Shown in pieces: positions 33,603 through 45,721 of a stretch of DNA of 64,000 nt (position 1 is the first letter of the stretch; each line of letters starts with the position of its first letter). Where the stretch lies: assembly GCA_009192285.1 (NCBI GenBank), contig WBVU01000017.1, forward strand, positions 558,001-622,000, read 5' to 3'. Source of the stretch: Morchella semilibera. Taxonomy: Eukaryota > Ascomycota > Pezizomycetes > Pezizales > Morchellaceae. The notes beneath the pieces were generated by a model. The model was not told where the DNA came from, did no database searches, and was given only the letters and a program-made list of their open reading frames with translations. The position numbers and the translations under genes were made by a program.

Positions 33603-35384
33603 GACACTGGGGGAGGAGAAGGTTTACCAAGGCAACTTCTTTTCTTGGACGATTTTAATATTCCTGCAAGTCGGGAACAGTTTTATGAGCTGGCACGTGA
33701 AATTCTACGTCAACGTGAACCTGTTCAACCAATCGGTAAAGATTGGTTCTACCGATTTTTTAATAGTTATGGGGAGTACATGTATTTGGTAGTAAAGTCT
33801 ATCTGTACTGGTCTTGCAAATACAGTTAGTTGGGATATGATGGATGATTTCTTTGCTAAGGTAAGCTTGAACGACTTATCAGCAAGTTACTATATGAATC
33901 CAGATTCTCCTAAGGATTTCATGAGACTCTGGAGTATATGTTACCTTGCTAATATAGGAAAATTGATAATTTCGATACATTAACTTGTCTCTTCCTGGAT
34001 ATAGCTTAAAGTTTCGATAATTAAATATAATATTTTACCTAAAAATACTTAAAATCTCGAGAGAATGGTTTCATTTTGGGCATGGGTGAAGAGGTTAAAC
34101 AAATACGTTGAAATGTAAAATCAGACTCAGTTTTCAAGGAATTCAAAATAGGTGGGTCTTATACTCTTATCGAATCGGTTTTAGCAACAGACGACTTCTG
34201 TGTAGCAGCAGTTGGTATTTTTAAAGGACAAAACCATCTTGCTGGTTGGTTCACAGACGTAAATGCAGAAAACTGGTAGTATGGATATTTGCTGAAAGGA
34301 TACAATAGAAGCCAATTGTGTTTGAATTATTTGAAGAAAATATTTGAGCCGGAAACAAGAGACCGGTTAGTATATTATGAAGATATATTTTTTAAATACC
34401 AAGTGGAACGAGCAACTAATTGTTATTAAGAGAGCAGATAACCATTAGAGATTGTTCATCTTCGACGGATATGAATCGTATATGCAACTGAAATAAATAG
34501 AGTTTTGCCTTCAAAATAAAATTCTACCTTTTTCAGACGTCTTACAATCTCTTCACTTTCATAGATACAATAGTGTGGCAGGATTGGAAGTATTGGGATT
34601 GACAAGGCTGGGATTACTGTGCGCTAGGAGGTAGAGATGAGTCAGAAAGGCTTCTATGAGTTTCTGTTATGCAAAGGAGTGAGTCATGGTTGGGGTTATG
34701 TGAGAGTATGAGTCAGGCTTGATGACAGAATGTTGGATATATAAGGGAGGCAACGGTGCCTACTTCTGTACTTTCTTTCTTTTTCTTTTTGCTCTTTATG
34801 CAACGTCTTCTGTACTTATCTACCAATATATATTTCATAGTTTCTACCTCACTAGTTACTATTCAAGTTGCTGCCCCTCTATCCCGACACTTCCCTTATA
34901 CTTTCCCCTTCCAGGGAGTATTGTTGTTGTTACTCCGCATCCTGCGGAACAAAGCTACACTCTAACGCCTCCTTGAGATTGACGTCAGTGTTTTCTCACC
35001 TCCTGAGAAATATTACAAACATGAGCTTACAAGTCTCTGTTCAACTATTACTAAAAGCAATTTTCCAACATTGCTTGCCGGAGTCAGACAACAAGCGCTT
35101 AGTAAAGAAAACATAGAAGCAGGATTTAAAGCAACCAGCATACACCTTTTTAAACCCAGAATAATACTTGATGAACTAGTAATACCGGAACCTTCTATCA
35201 CTGATGATATCGATCTTGCGAATTCTGATTCAGTTGCACCGTCACACTTAAGAGCACCTTTTGATCTCTATTCTTTTAATCCCCCAATCTCTCGTGCACC
35301 TCGCTCGCTACAACAAAGACTACGTATGGGTCTTTCCACAATCAGATCGAACAGTCCGTCTTCTTTCATGTCAAAAGTAGTGTT
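33603..35384 (+). pseudogene. pogo/Fot1-like transposase, split by LTR
   Basis: Tc1/mariner-superfamily transposase of pogo type. The CENP-B-like DNA-binding domain is at 33630-33840 (LDDFNIPASREQFYELA, QPIGKDWFYRFF). Core fragments follow: ENGFILGMGEEVKQIR (about 34063), ESVLATDDFCVAAVGIFKGQ (about 34170-34230) with a TAG after NAENW, and FDGYESYMQL (about 34470), equivalent to the DGHxSH motif. An LTR occupies 34574 to about 34974, after which EIDVSVFSPPEKYYKHEL and QALSKENIEAGFKATSIHLF continue the C-terminal part to about 35384. Multiple stops and frameshifts. Confidence 0.8.
34574..34974 (+). mobile_element. LTR-like insertion, family C
   Basis: Begins TGTGGCAGGATTGG, contains TATA box GGATATATAAGG (about 34735) and the conserved GCAACGTCTTCTGTA segment, and ends near CAAAGCTACA (34959) or slightly later. 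Related copies are at 45134-45490 (inverted) and 61690-62010. No clear target duplication. Confidence 0.6.
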
Positions 35385-36849
35385 TCAAGACTTCCCCATT
35401 CTACGAGTTATCCTCTATCTCCATATCTCTCCCCTACTAGTAGTGTCCAGTTTCTAGTGGTGATCTGAGATAGTAGAAGGAATTTATCAATGGTTGCCTG
35501 AAGTCCTTTGTCTGTATGTATGGCGGTTATCCAGTTGAGTGGCATTGGTTTGATTGTGACGGTAAAATCTTTTCTGAGTTTTGGTAGTGGATGTTGTTTG
35601 CAGTAAAGTAGCAGGTGAGTTGGGGTTTCCTGGAAGTACCCGCACCTGCATTCCGCTGTATCAATGTTTGTTGTTGGTATTCTGGATGGGTAGGATTTGG
35701 TGTATCCATGGCCTGTTCGCATTTGGGTAATTGTGCTTGCAAGTCTCCTTGGTATGTTTCGACGAAGGGGTGCAGACATCTTGGAGGAAGGAGCATCTCT
35801 GTAGCTGCTTCCTTTCTTCATAGTTTTCCAGTTCTCTCTCCAAGTAGCTATAGACTGCTCCTTGATTTTCCTCTTCAAGTGGGTGATTGATACCCTTGCA
35901 TCTGGTTCGACCCTTTTACCCTGTGCGCCTCTTTTTGCCAACCTGTATGCATGTTCATTGCCATCTACCTGCACATGTCCTGGTACCCGTTGGATATGTA
36001 TTTTGATGTTTAGCGCTTCAAGTTCCAATAGGTTTGATCTTGCTAGTTGAACCCAATGTTGGCCTGGGAATGCTTCCGGTTTTTTCATTCTCCATATCAC
36101 TGCCTGGTTGTCTGAATAGATCCAGACATCACTTGTGTGATAACGTGAATTTCTGATCTCTTTCCGCGCAAGCTGTGTAGCTTGAGCTATTGCGTAAAAT
36201 TCGCAATTAAAGACTTCCACCTCTCTTCCAAGGTGGTAGAATTGCTCCACCACTATTTCATTGTCTCTAATGCCAACGACTCCAGCCCTAACTTTTCCTT
36301 CTATTCGGGATCCATCAGAGTAGAATATACCAAACGGTATAAGTTGTTGTAATTCCCTTGAATTGTTTGTCTATGGTTTTGTGCTGCTGTATCTTTGTCC
36401 ATCGTATCAATCTGGATGTCTATGATGTTCTGATACCATGGGGGACAGGCAATTGTATCTATGTCCTCCAGTGGACATTAAGGTTGAATCCAATCGCTGA
36501 CTTTGTTTAGGATCTGGTGTTATCTGGACTGGTACTGTGGCCTAGCACCAGCAGAGTGCCATGGGGTAGCTGTAGGTTCTTCCTCTCTTCCTGATTCCTG
36601 TGTACTTGGAAACGACTCTGGGCTGAAGGTACCCATAGGGTGAGTGGCTGGCCTACTAGGAATGCGTAGCGCATATTTCTGTTGTTGAAGTTCAAGCCTG
36701 ATTTCTGTGGGTAGTAGTGCAGTTTCTGCTTGGAGTGCTGATATTGATTTTGATCTGAAAGCGTCAGTGATCCTTCTAATCGCACTGCTTTGAAGCTTCT
36801 GAAGCTGTATCTTGTATCCTATCTGTCCGTTCCACCAAACCTCTGCACC
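35385..36849 (-). pseudogene. LINE (Tad1-like) 3' fragment
   Basis: 5'-truncated copy of the full LINE at 46706-52733. It covers the end of the RT-associated region (ALQAETALLPTEIRLELQQQKYALR) and the RNase H domain (VFNCEFYAIAQATQLARKE, IYSDNQAVIWRM, VPGHVQVDGNEHA) and the terminal Cys motif (CRCGYFQETPTHLLLYC). Truncated at the edge of an LTR at 36850. Confidence 0.88.
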
Positions 36850-37801
36850 TGTTACGGGCTTTGGGAAAATAGAGACAGGAAGACCAGCAAAGCCTCCCTA
36901 TGCTACTAACCTCTCAAGTGGCGCCCCAGAGGGGTACAGTGGTGCCAGTATGGGCCAGATTGTGGAGTTGCGGAATCACTAGTTAGAAAACACATTTTTG
37001 ACCCTGAAAAAAACCCCCGGAGCGTCAAAGCACTGGCACAGTCGCTCATGACACCGGTGGGTATATGAGCGGGCAGTAGTTCAAGTTTGGAATCAATCAG
37101 ACCAAACTGATCAAACGGCGAAGGTTTTGAGAAAGCTGACACTGGTGACTTCTCAGGGAAAGGAAAGAATACCCGACAGCTCCGGTACCTGGCCGTTGGG
37201 GGTCCTAATGTTGAGCTATGCTCTTTAGTAATAGATAACGATGCAGGGAAAGAGTTGGCGAGCGAAGTTGAGGCCTGGTACCAAGGTGTTATTGGGTAGG
37301 CTGACTCCGGCATTTCCCCGCGGACGAAACTGAGTGTATGCAGCAGCGCGATCTAACATAAGGGGTTTAAAAGGCGTTGTGAATGTTGGAGTTGGTGTTT
37401 GGTTTTCTTGGCGACTATCAGGGTCTTCTGAGTCTCCCACATATCTGTTGTAATTATAGTTCTTAGTTCGCATGACATTTGCGCGGGATATAAATACAGT
37501 GTCATTCTCCGACTTTGTTGAAATCATCATCGACGAAGAAAGAATCTTAACGATATAAATCTATTACCTCTATTCTATACGCTCTTAGTGATCCTTGAAA
37601 ATATCTACCTGAACCAAGCTTCGTGTTAGCATTACCCCAATCTAAACAACTTTCTATACTCATCGGACTAGCATTGGACGGCGGAGATTCTAGTTACGTT
37701 TAGACTGAAGTGACCCCATTCCTTTCTGCCTTTGCAGTTAGCGTTTCGGGCTCTGAGCTCTTCACAGTACCACTCTAGTAGTCCGGCGCGACACCCTAAT
37801 A
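36850..37801 (+). mobile_element. LTR, family B
   Basis: 952 bp, TGTTACGGG to CACCCTAATA, TATA box near 37487. LINE sequence lies on its left and gypsy pol on its right, with no matching pentamers (GCACC, CGTTG). This suggests recombination between two copies rather than a simple insertion. Confidence 0.8.
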
Positions 37802-38930
37802 CGTTGGTAAGATTCTCAGCATATTTCCATGTAGGGGCAGCATAGCCCTTCCAATTAATCAGGGCAAGAGTAGCAGAGGCCGGAATCGAGAAGTTCAACT
37901 ACTTCCTATTCTTCATCACTATCAATAATGACTGGAGGTACAGGAGCAATGACCTAGCCCGACAGGTGATCCGTAGCGTAGGGTTCCAACTTCTAGATGT
38001 GGAAGACATGGTATATCTCCATTGTAGAAGGCAGGTCGAGCTCAAATGCGTAGGGTCTGAAAACAGATTTGATCCTGAATCACTCAAGGCGTTTCCAATC
38101 TAACTTACAAGAGGGCCGATTAGTCTGGATGTTTGTCGCGTTCAACCATACTTCATCATCAATCTTATAAATTGTGGCGGGAACCCGATGGGCATTGGGG
38201 TTACTCTCCTGTCAATTCTGAGTAGAGCTGTCCCAGCCTGCAAATGATCATGGAACTCTGCTATCTTTATAAAAAAGTACTTAGTATTCTAGGGGCGGTC
38301 GGTAAGCAGTGATAGTGCAAGATTCTCGGTTAAGAGTGGGTCAAAACCATAGTTTGCCGTGAATGGGGAGACTTGCATGGTTTCCGATAGGAGATAATTT
38401 GATGCAAACTCAGTCAATGGTAGCCACATCAGGAAAAGTTCATTTGTCTCCTGATGTCTCCTGAGTCTTAGGAGACTCAAAAAATATACAGGAATATCAA
38501 GAAACTCTTGGGACACCTGGGAGACTATTGGGAGACTCTAGTTACAAGTTGAGTTTGCTGATACAGTCGACACAGTTATCTTGCTAATAGGAGATGTAGC
38601 TCTTCAGGTATTGTTCTATGACCGCATTAATCAATTCCATTTGGCCATGAATCTCTGGGTGAAAGGCACAGGAGATGAAGACATCAATCTTGAGTGCCTT
38701 GTAGAGGGATCTCTAGGTTCTGGATTTGAATTGGATGCCATGGTTAGGGACTATACTAGTGAGGAGGCCATGAAGCTTCCAGATATGATTGATGAACAAT
38801 CGAGCCAGGTTCTCAGATCCGGTAGTGGTATTGCAAGCAATGTAGTATCTAATCTTTGATAAACGATCAACTACTACCAAAATGGCATTTCTCTCTTTGC
38901 TCTCAGGCAGACCTGTCCCAAAGTCCATGG
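37802..38930 (-). pseudogene. gypsy integrase and chromodomain remnant
   Basis: Integrase core at 38928-38713 (MDFGTGLPESKERNAILVVVDRLSK, then LFINHIWKLHGL) where the second catalytic Asp region reads SIVPNHGIQF, apparently D to [22 protein letters not shown] follows after the MITE. The chromodomain WKGYAAPTWKYAENLTNV is at about 37850-37805. Several stops and frameshifts. Confidence 0.8.
38427..38563. mobile_element. MITE, CATCAGCAA family, in integrase
   Basis: 137 bp, flanked by CA on both sides. Removing it and one dinucleotide gives a gypsy integrase frame reading [13 protein letters not shown] on the minus strand, confirming both the boundary and the 2-bp duplication. Confidence 0.9.
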
Positions 38931-41068
38931 AAATATATGTTCAGGGTCTCTGAGAAATCAGCAGGGGACGAAGGACTCTATAAGGGGCGTGGCAAGAGGT
39001 TTTACTCCTATTTCAGGTATAGCAATTCCTCACATAGCAGTGAACTGTACTGCTCATTCCTGATCAGCAATAAAATCAAACTAAAAGCTGAAGGGTCTTT
39101 CCCTTTCCGGAGTGGCCTGCTGATGGGGTATTGTAATGTTCTCTGATGAGATGAAAGTGCAAAGCTGAATTGTTAGGGACAAAGAGGATCCCGTGGTATG
39201 TGAAGAGACTTTTCCTGGTGGAACAGTCTGTTAGCATGATTTCTCAGAAGTGTCTAATACCATCTCGGAGAAGTCCTAGAATTTATTTGAGAATTGATCA
39301 GTGATATAAGCCTGTTGAAAGAATTTCAAGTTTCTACGGGTGACTGCCAACTAACCCAGGTTCTGGGACTTCAACACCATCCGATTTTGGTGGGCCAGGC
39401 ACTCATCCTTCTCTTTAGGCTGATCTCCTAATCTCCCAATCAATGCATCCAGTTTACCCCCTTGCTTTTCTGGTCAATACTTGATCACATAATGGAAACG
39501 AAAAAGAAATTCAGACCAATGACCCTGCCGACAATTCAGGTCCCTCTTAGTCATGAAATATTCAAGATTATAGTGGTTGCTCAAAACTTTAACTGGTTCA
39601 GGTACAGACATGAGTTCAAATCTCCATTCTTCAAATCATCTAATGATCGCTAGCAGCTCCTTATCGTAAATCTCATAATTGTACTCAGTTGGGGAGTGAC
39701 TCTTGGAGAGGTAGGCAACAGGGTGGAGGATTCCTTCGTTACTATATTGGGAGGGTGTACCGCCCAAGATGTAGTCAGATGCGTCAGCTTCCACAATGGT
39801 ACGGTGATTAAAGTTGAAGCGGCGGAGGATCGGGCCGTGGTGAATGCAGTCCTCAGTCCTTCAAAAGTACCCTTGAATGCAGGAGACTAGGTGAGTTGAA
39901 CATTCCCTTTAGTATTATAGTGAGACGACGAATAATTCCCGAGTAACTCTTGATGAATTGACGATAGATCGGAAGTTTGCTCATTCATTGCATACCTGTA
40001 TATCTGTAACGTTTAGGGGGTGGGCCCACTTAATGACTATTTCGATCTTACTAGAGTCCAGTTTGAGCCCTTTGGTAGTGACAATAATTTCTTGGTATTT
40101 CATTTCCTAAACCTGGAACCTACATTTTTTAGAAGAGCAGTAGAGATGTGTATTAGTAAGGCCTTGCAATTATTGATTGAAGTGATCACAATCTGATTCT
40201 GGATTCTTACTATAGTTGAGGGTATTGTCGAAGTAGACTATACAGAAGCGATTGAGGAAGGGCTGAAGCATATGATTGATTAAGTGTTGAAAAACAACAG
40301 GTGCATTCATTAGTCCAAAAGGGATTACCTTATACTGGAAGTGACCAACTCGGATGCGGAAGGCGGTCTTCCACTTGTTACCGGGTGGCAACTCAGACTA
40401 GGTTATAGACAACCTTCAGATCCACCCCTGTATATCATTTGGCATTAAAGAGCTTATTGAATCTCTTGTTGTGTAATGACGGTAATACATCGATTCTTGA
40501 AGGTGATGGCGTTTAGTCCTCGGTAGCCGCTGATGCAAAATCTAAGTCCATTAGCTGGCTTTTTCATAAATAAGATGGTAGAGCTAGTGGGGGGAAGAGC
40601 CCGCCCCGCCTCAATGAATTCTTTCTCCAGCATGTTATTTATGTATTCGATTAATGTAGTTAACTCTTCTCGGGACATAATGTATAGAGTACTAAAGAAA
40701 GGTTTCTTTCCTTCATGAAGGTTGGTTTGCATATTGTAAGGTTGGTGAGTTGGGAGCTTTCGGAAGCTTTCCTGGCCAAACCAATGCCAGAGCTGCTGAT
40801 GCTCCAGAGGGACTAGGGCAGTAACCTAAGGGGATATTGACTAAGTAGAGCCAGTAGAGCCAACAAGGAATAATGCATACACGTTGAGTCACTGGGTGGT
40901 TTTGGCGAAGGTGACGGCCCTAACGATTTCAAAATCATTGTTATCGGGAAATGGTGAAGTAATCCCATTCATATAGATGGGAATATGGTTATCATTACAG
41001 CGGCAGAGATGGCAAGGGGAGCTCAATGAGTTATCAGCAAAGTTAATGGTAGCATTATGTTGATGGAG
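38931..41068 (-). pseudogene. gypsy reverse transcriptase / RNase H remnant
   Basis: RT N-terminal part at 40732-40454 ([36 protein letters not shown]) and palm region at 40391-40170 ([33 protein letters not shown]) with YFDNTLNYS in place of the usual YLDDILIYS, so the catalytic Asp pair is damaged. RNase H segments lie on the minus strand around 39890-39450 in broken frames. Confidence 0.8.
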
Positions 41069-41665
41069 TATGGTGGAGTACCGGAGCACAATGTTACAGG
41101 TGACAATGATAATGCAGAAGGACTTGAGGTATGCAGCCAGAGAATGCCAGGGTACAGGACGGGCACAAGCATAGGCGCTAACAGGGGCAGAGATAGCAGA
41201 GGCGCAGAACAGAGAGAGTGAAGACCAGATGGACCCCAATGTGAACGATGAGAAATATTATGGTTTTCCTTGTTACTGAAGACAGGTATTGAGGTCACAG
41301 GGATTATGGCTATGGATAGGAGTATATTCCTATGTATCAAAATGACAGGAAGACGAGAGAGAGAAAAGAAAGAAAGAACTAAAGAAAAAATCTCCACTTG
41401 CTATTGAACATTATCCTCCAACAGTTCACTATAACTCATACATCAGGTCATGGAATCTCATAGAAATCCGTTGTTACCACACTTCGTAGTCCTCCCCACC
41501 ATATCCTCACATTCCATTACCAATCCTCCTTGTAACTGAATCCCTTAGAAACTAATTATGACTACCTCACCCCATCTTAACCCATCCTCGCTTAATATAA
41601 CTCCATTGATAATGACACTGCTATCACCACCAAACATTCGGGACTGATGCTAACAGGCCGGGACA
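41069..41665 (-). mobile_element. Solo LTR, family A, in gypsy remnant
   Basis: 597 bp inverted copy ending CCGGGACA, flanked by TGGAG on both sides (41064-41068, 41666-41670). Gypsy sequence resumes on either side. Confidence 0.88.
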
Positions 41666-41670
41666 TGGAG

Positions 41671-42084
41671 CTAGGGAATACCTAGCACTGGGGCATAGTG
41701 TCCCAGGTAAGTAACATATGTAGTGATTTTTTTGGTATGCCAGTGGCCTAAGATATGGAAAAACAAGTGAGTAATATGGGTGATGCTACTGGAGGAAATT
41801 TCTCTGCCATCAATAACATGAAGAGCGTGGGAGTTGGGTAGAAGAGTAGTGGACATTTCCTTGTGGTGTACAAATGATTCATCAATGAATGCGAATCTAG
41901 AAGTCCTAGTGTCAACAAGTGAGGAGGATTTGACTGTTTTATTTTGATCAGATACGATGCATAAAACAACAAAATGATCGTTATGCAAAACATTCCCAAC
42001 AGAGACACCAGAAGCAGCAGAAACAGACAAAAAAATAGAGGGGACCTGGCCTAAGCTATCTAGGACAGGTCCTAGTGAAACCTA
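41671..42084 (-). pseudogene. gypsy protease-region remnant
   Basis: Reads SLVDTRTSRFAFIDESFVHHKE on the minus strand; the active-site DTG is DTR. It corresponds to SLVDTGASGFAFIDESFVR of the element at 54224-58112. Confidence 0.8.
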
Positions 42085-42089
42085 GACTG

Positions 42090-43040
42090 GTATTAGGGTG
42101 TCGCACCGGACTACTAGAGTAGTGCTGTGAAGAGCTCAGAGTCCGAAACGCTAACTGCAGAGGCAGAAAGGAACGGGGTCACTTCAGTCTAAACGTAACT
42201 AGAATCTCCGTTGCCCGATGCTAGTCCGACGAGTATAGAAAGTCGTATAGAGTTGGATAAAGCTTTTAACACGAAGATTGGTTCAGGTGAATGTTTTCAA
42301 GAATCACTAAGAGCGTATAGAATAGAAGTAATAGGTTTATATCGTTAAGACTCTTTCTTCGTCGATGATGATTTCAACAAAGTCGGAGAATGACACTGTA
42401 TTTATACCCCGCGCAAATGTCACGCGGACTAAGAACTATCATTACAACAAATATGTGGGAGACCCAGAAGACCCTGATAATCGCCAAGGAAACCAAACAC
42501 AAACGCCAATGTTCCCAACGCCTTTTAAATCCCTCATGTTACATCGCGCTACTGCATGCACTCAGTTTTTCGTCAGCGGGGAAGTGCCGGAGTCAGCCTA
42601 CCGGATAACTCCTTAGTACCGGGCCTCGACTTCACTCGCCAACTCTTTCCCCGCATCGTTATCCATCACTAAGGAGCATGGCTCAACATTAGGACTATCA
42701 ACGATTAGGTACCGGAGGTGTCGGGTAGCCTTACCTTTCCCTGAGAAGTCACCAGCATCAGCTTTCTCAAAACCTTCGTCGTTTGATCAGTTTTGGTCCG
42801 ATTGATCCCAAACTTGAACTGCTGCCCCCTCATATACCCACCGGTGTCCTGAGCGGCTGTGCCGGCGCTTTGACGCTCCGGGGGTTATTTTCGGGGTCGA
42901 AAACGTGTTTTTTAACTAGTGATTCTGCAACTCCGCAATCTGGCCCATACTGGCACCACTGTACCTCTCTGGGGCACCAATTGGGAGTTCAGTAGCATAG
43001 GGAGGCTTTGCTGGTCTTCCTGTCTCCAAATCCCGTAACA
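42090..43040 (-). mobile_element. Solo LTR, family B, in gypsy remnant
   Basis: 951 bp. On the minus strand it reads TGTTACGGG..CACCCTAATA. Perfect ACTGG duplications (42085-42089, 43041-43045) fix the LTR ends. TATA box GGTATAAATACAG on the minus strand near 42406. Confidence 0.92.
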
Positions 43041-43045
43041 ACTGG

Positions 43046-44743
43046 TCGGGGGCAGCAGCAAACATCTCAACAGGAGAGTTCAAACCCAAAGAACCAGAAG
43101 CAGAAGAAGAGGAACCAAACAGAAACCCAAAAGCATACTCAGAAGAATAAGAAGAAGGATAACCAAAAGATGATTGACGAAGACCATTGTTTGAAACTGG
43201 GGGCATATAACTGGAGGTGCGTCGATCTGAAAAGTAGTAGTAATACGAGCAAAATGAGCAAGAGGATGATCAAAACATTCGGCGGCAAAGTGGCCAAGAC
43301 CTCAGCAATATATATAGAGTTTCCTGAGTAGTATGGCGGGCATGTTCAGCAGGGAAAATTGGGCCATGAAGTTTGGGACAGCAGGCACCGGAGAGATCTA
43401 TTGGATTGGCACCTCCAGGAAGAGGAGAGAGGTGAGAGACAGTGGCCAAGGCAGAGGAGCAGAAGCAGAAGTACAGGCAGGAGCCTAGGAGGGGGCGAAA
43501 GTGGACAAGAGATGGAGGAGGAGAAGCGATCTCTGGCTCGAGTATCTTGTAGCCTGATATCCAGTTTCTGGAGTAGGAGAACTTACTTAAATGTTGTGGC
43601 TCTGATATCAAGATGAATCATGGTAGACTTGAGTTGGCAGGAGAATCCTTGAGTTAGTGCATCTTCTTGGCCTGATCGTTCCATCTAACTACAGCAGCAA
43701 AGTGTTGGAATTCAGCAAAGTAGGTTGAGAGGTTCCGGCATCCTGCGTGAACCGCATCAGCAAGTCTTTATTGTCTCTTGATGTCTCCTGAGCCTCAGGA
43801 GACTTAAAAAAAAATTCAGGAGTCTCAGAAGACTCTCAGGAGATCCGGGAGACTGCTGGGGGACTCCAGTCACAAGTTGGGTTTGCTGATCGGCGTTTGA
43901 GCTCTCGTTCAGCGGTGGCAATACAGTGTGGACAAAGGCAGTTTCCAGGATGGTGATATGGGCTTTGATATCTTCAAGATCAATATGTCCCCCTACCATA
44001 AGAGGCATTGCATGGGCAAGGGCACATCTAGAGGAAGGTTAATGGCATAGGCGAGGAGGGCTTGGGTAGTGGGAAATCAACCATGGTTGGCGAGCATCTT
44101 GAGATGAAGTTGAGTGATGATCTCCTTCCTCTTTCCATTGAACTTGGGAGGGTCAGGAATCTTTTCAGAATAGAGAGTAACTGGGGGAGCAGCAGGGGGA
44201 GTGGCGGTGACCTGGGTGTAGGGAGTGCTGTTGATTTGGTGAATCTCCAACAGTTGGGTATACAGGTCAGCCATGCAGGCTGCAAATTGTTGGGCACTAT
44301 CTGCCATATTCAAGGCATGATCCAGCTCAGCTTCTTCTTTTGCCAGGTCGGCCTCCACTCTTGCCAGATCAGTACGAGCTTGATTCCTTTCTGGTATGGG
44401 CTCAGTCCTGAATTTCAAGTTGGGGAAGATAGGTCAGGTGATAGTATTAGACAACAGTGTCATTAGTGTGCTGTTGGAATTCAACTAAGGTGGCAGGCAA
44501 TTCCCATTCTGTTTAGGAGGACATAGTGTATGAAGAGCTGATAGGAGAGGCAAAGTAATCTAACAAAATATGATCAGGTTTGGGAATGAGGGTGAGCTCA
44601 AGGGCCGAAGCGAGGACAAGATGTAAGCAGGGACGAGGTTGGCTCGGGATACAGTTCAGGGGCCAGGCCAGGGCAGGCTTAGGTTTAGGTTCAGGTTCAC
44701 ATTCAGGTTCAGGGATGAAGCGAGTACAGAAGGCCAGAGACAA
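43046..44743 (-). pseudogene. gypsy gag remnant
   Basis: N-terminal coiled segment (about 44418-44260: ARTDLARVEADLAKEEAEL), proline-rich linker and core FNGKRKE..QLHLKMLANHG, then a MITE. The C-terminal part has PGGANPIDLSGA and a decayed zinc knuckle (about 43330-43280), followed by the Ser/Gly-rich segment AFGFLFGSSSSASGS. Confidence 0.75.
43755..43890. mobile_element. MITE, CATCAGCAA family, in gag
   Basis: 136 bp with CATCAGCAAG and GTTTGCTGAT ends, flanked by CG on both sides; the last base of the right repeat appears lost. Confidence 0.85.
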
Positions 44744-45133
44744 AGATATAGGTTGCTAACAGCAAGAAGAGGTTGCTTAGAGAGGCGAGGATAGAGGAAG
44801 GGCAGAGTTCTTTATATACAACCTTTTCCTTAGACCACCGACTCACTCCAAAACAACTGATTGGAAGTCAATAGGGTCCCATGCTATCCATACGACTTGT
44901 AATATCAATCCTTCTAACCTACAATTTACCCAAACATCCCTAGCATTTATATTCCATTACACGAGCTACTTTCCAATCCGTTACCCTGATCCCACATGGT
45001 TCGATTCTATTCAACAACTTAGTTCCGGAGGTGTCTTGGTGGCAGGGGAGGTGCTGAAGGCTGAGCTGTGACACCTGACCATCTTCAATATAGTCTATGC
45101 AAGAATAGCCTTTTCTCAAGTGGGCTTCAGGGG

Positions 45134-45490
45134 TGTAGCTTTGTTCCGCAGGGTGCGTGATAGTAACAGCGATACCTGCAAGAGGGGAAGGTATATGAGA
45201 GAGAATAAAGGGGCGGCGATAGTCACTAGTATATAATAGAAACTATGATGGATTGGTATGTAGATACAGAAGACGTTGCGTAAAGAGAAAAGGAAGAGAA
45301 AGAAAGTACAGGAGTAGGTGCAGTTTCCTAGCTCATATACCCATCATCCTGCTGCCACGCCTGACTCACATTATCACGTAACCCTACTCTCACCCATCCT
45401 TTTGCGTAACAAAAACCCATAGAACCGATTCTGACTCATCACCGCCTCCTAGCGCACAGTAATCCCAGCCTTGCCAATCCTTCCATTCCA
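45134..45490 (-). mobile_element. LTR-like copy, family C
   Basis: Inverted relative of 34574-34974: TGTAGCTTTGTTCCGCAGG at its left, GCCTTGCCAATCCTTCCA at its right, with AAGACGTTGCGTAAAG inside. Confidence 0.6.
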
Positions 45491-45554
45491 CCGATCCTAA
45501 TATATCCATGAAACATTGCTGCAGGCAGCTGTGGTTGTTCGGGAATAATACATA

Positions 45555-45721
45555 ATGAGTTATAGCTATGCAGCCACCTTGGGTAGCTCATCTGAGTGGA
45601 GACTTATTGCATGCATGCCTGTAGCTGTATGACAGCCAGGCTGCAGGTGATCCTAGACCCTGGCTAAGGGTGCTTACTCTAAGACCAGAAACACCTTCTA
45701 GCGCTTAGGAAGAGTTTAACC
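45555..45721. repeat. Unclassified repeat shared with 59870-60010
   Basis: The words ACCTTGGGTAG, CTGCAGGTGATCCTAGACC and CTGGCTAAGG recur in similar order near 59880-59985. No coding potential and no element assigned. Confidence 0.5.

Larger units (their letters stand above)
37802..44743 (-). mobile_element. Ty3/gypsy retrotransposon remnant 2
   Basis: Minus-strand gypsy carcass with the domain order gag, protease, RT, RNase H, integrase, chromodomain. It is of the same family as the element at 54224-58112 and is interrupted by two solo LTRs (41069-41665, 42090-43040) and two MITEs (38427-38563, 43755-43890). Both coding strands are full of stops. The leader at 44680-44820 has a TATA-like TATATAAAG on the minus strand. 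Confidence 0.85.

Noticed and set aside
42365-42995. Open frames at 42365-42616 and 42783-42995
   Set aside because: They lie inside the family B solo LTR and repeat at 58239-58490 and 58657-58869.
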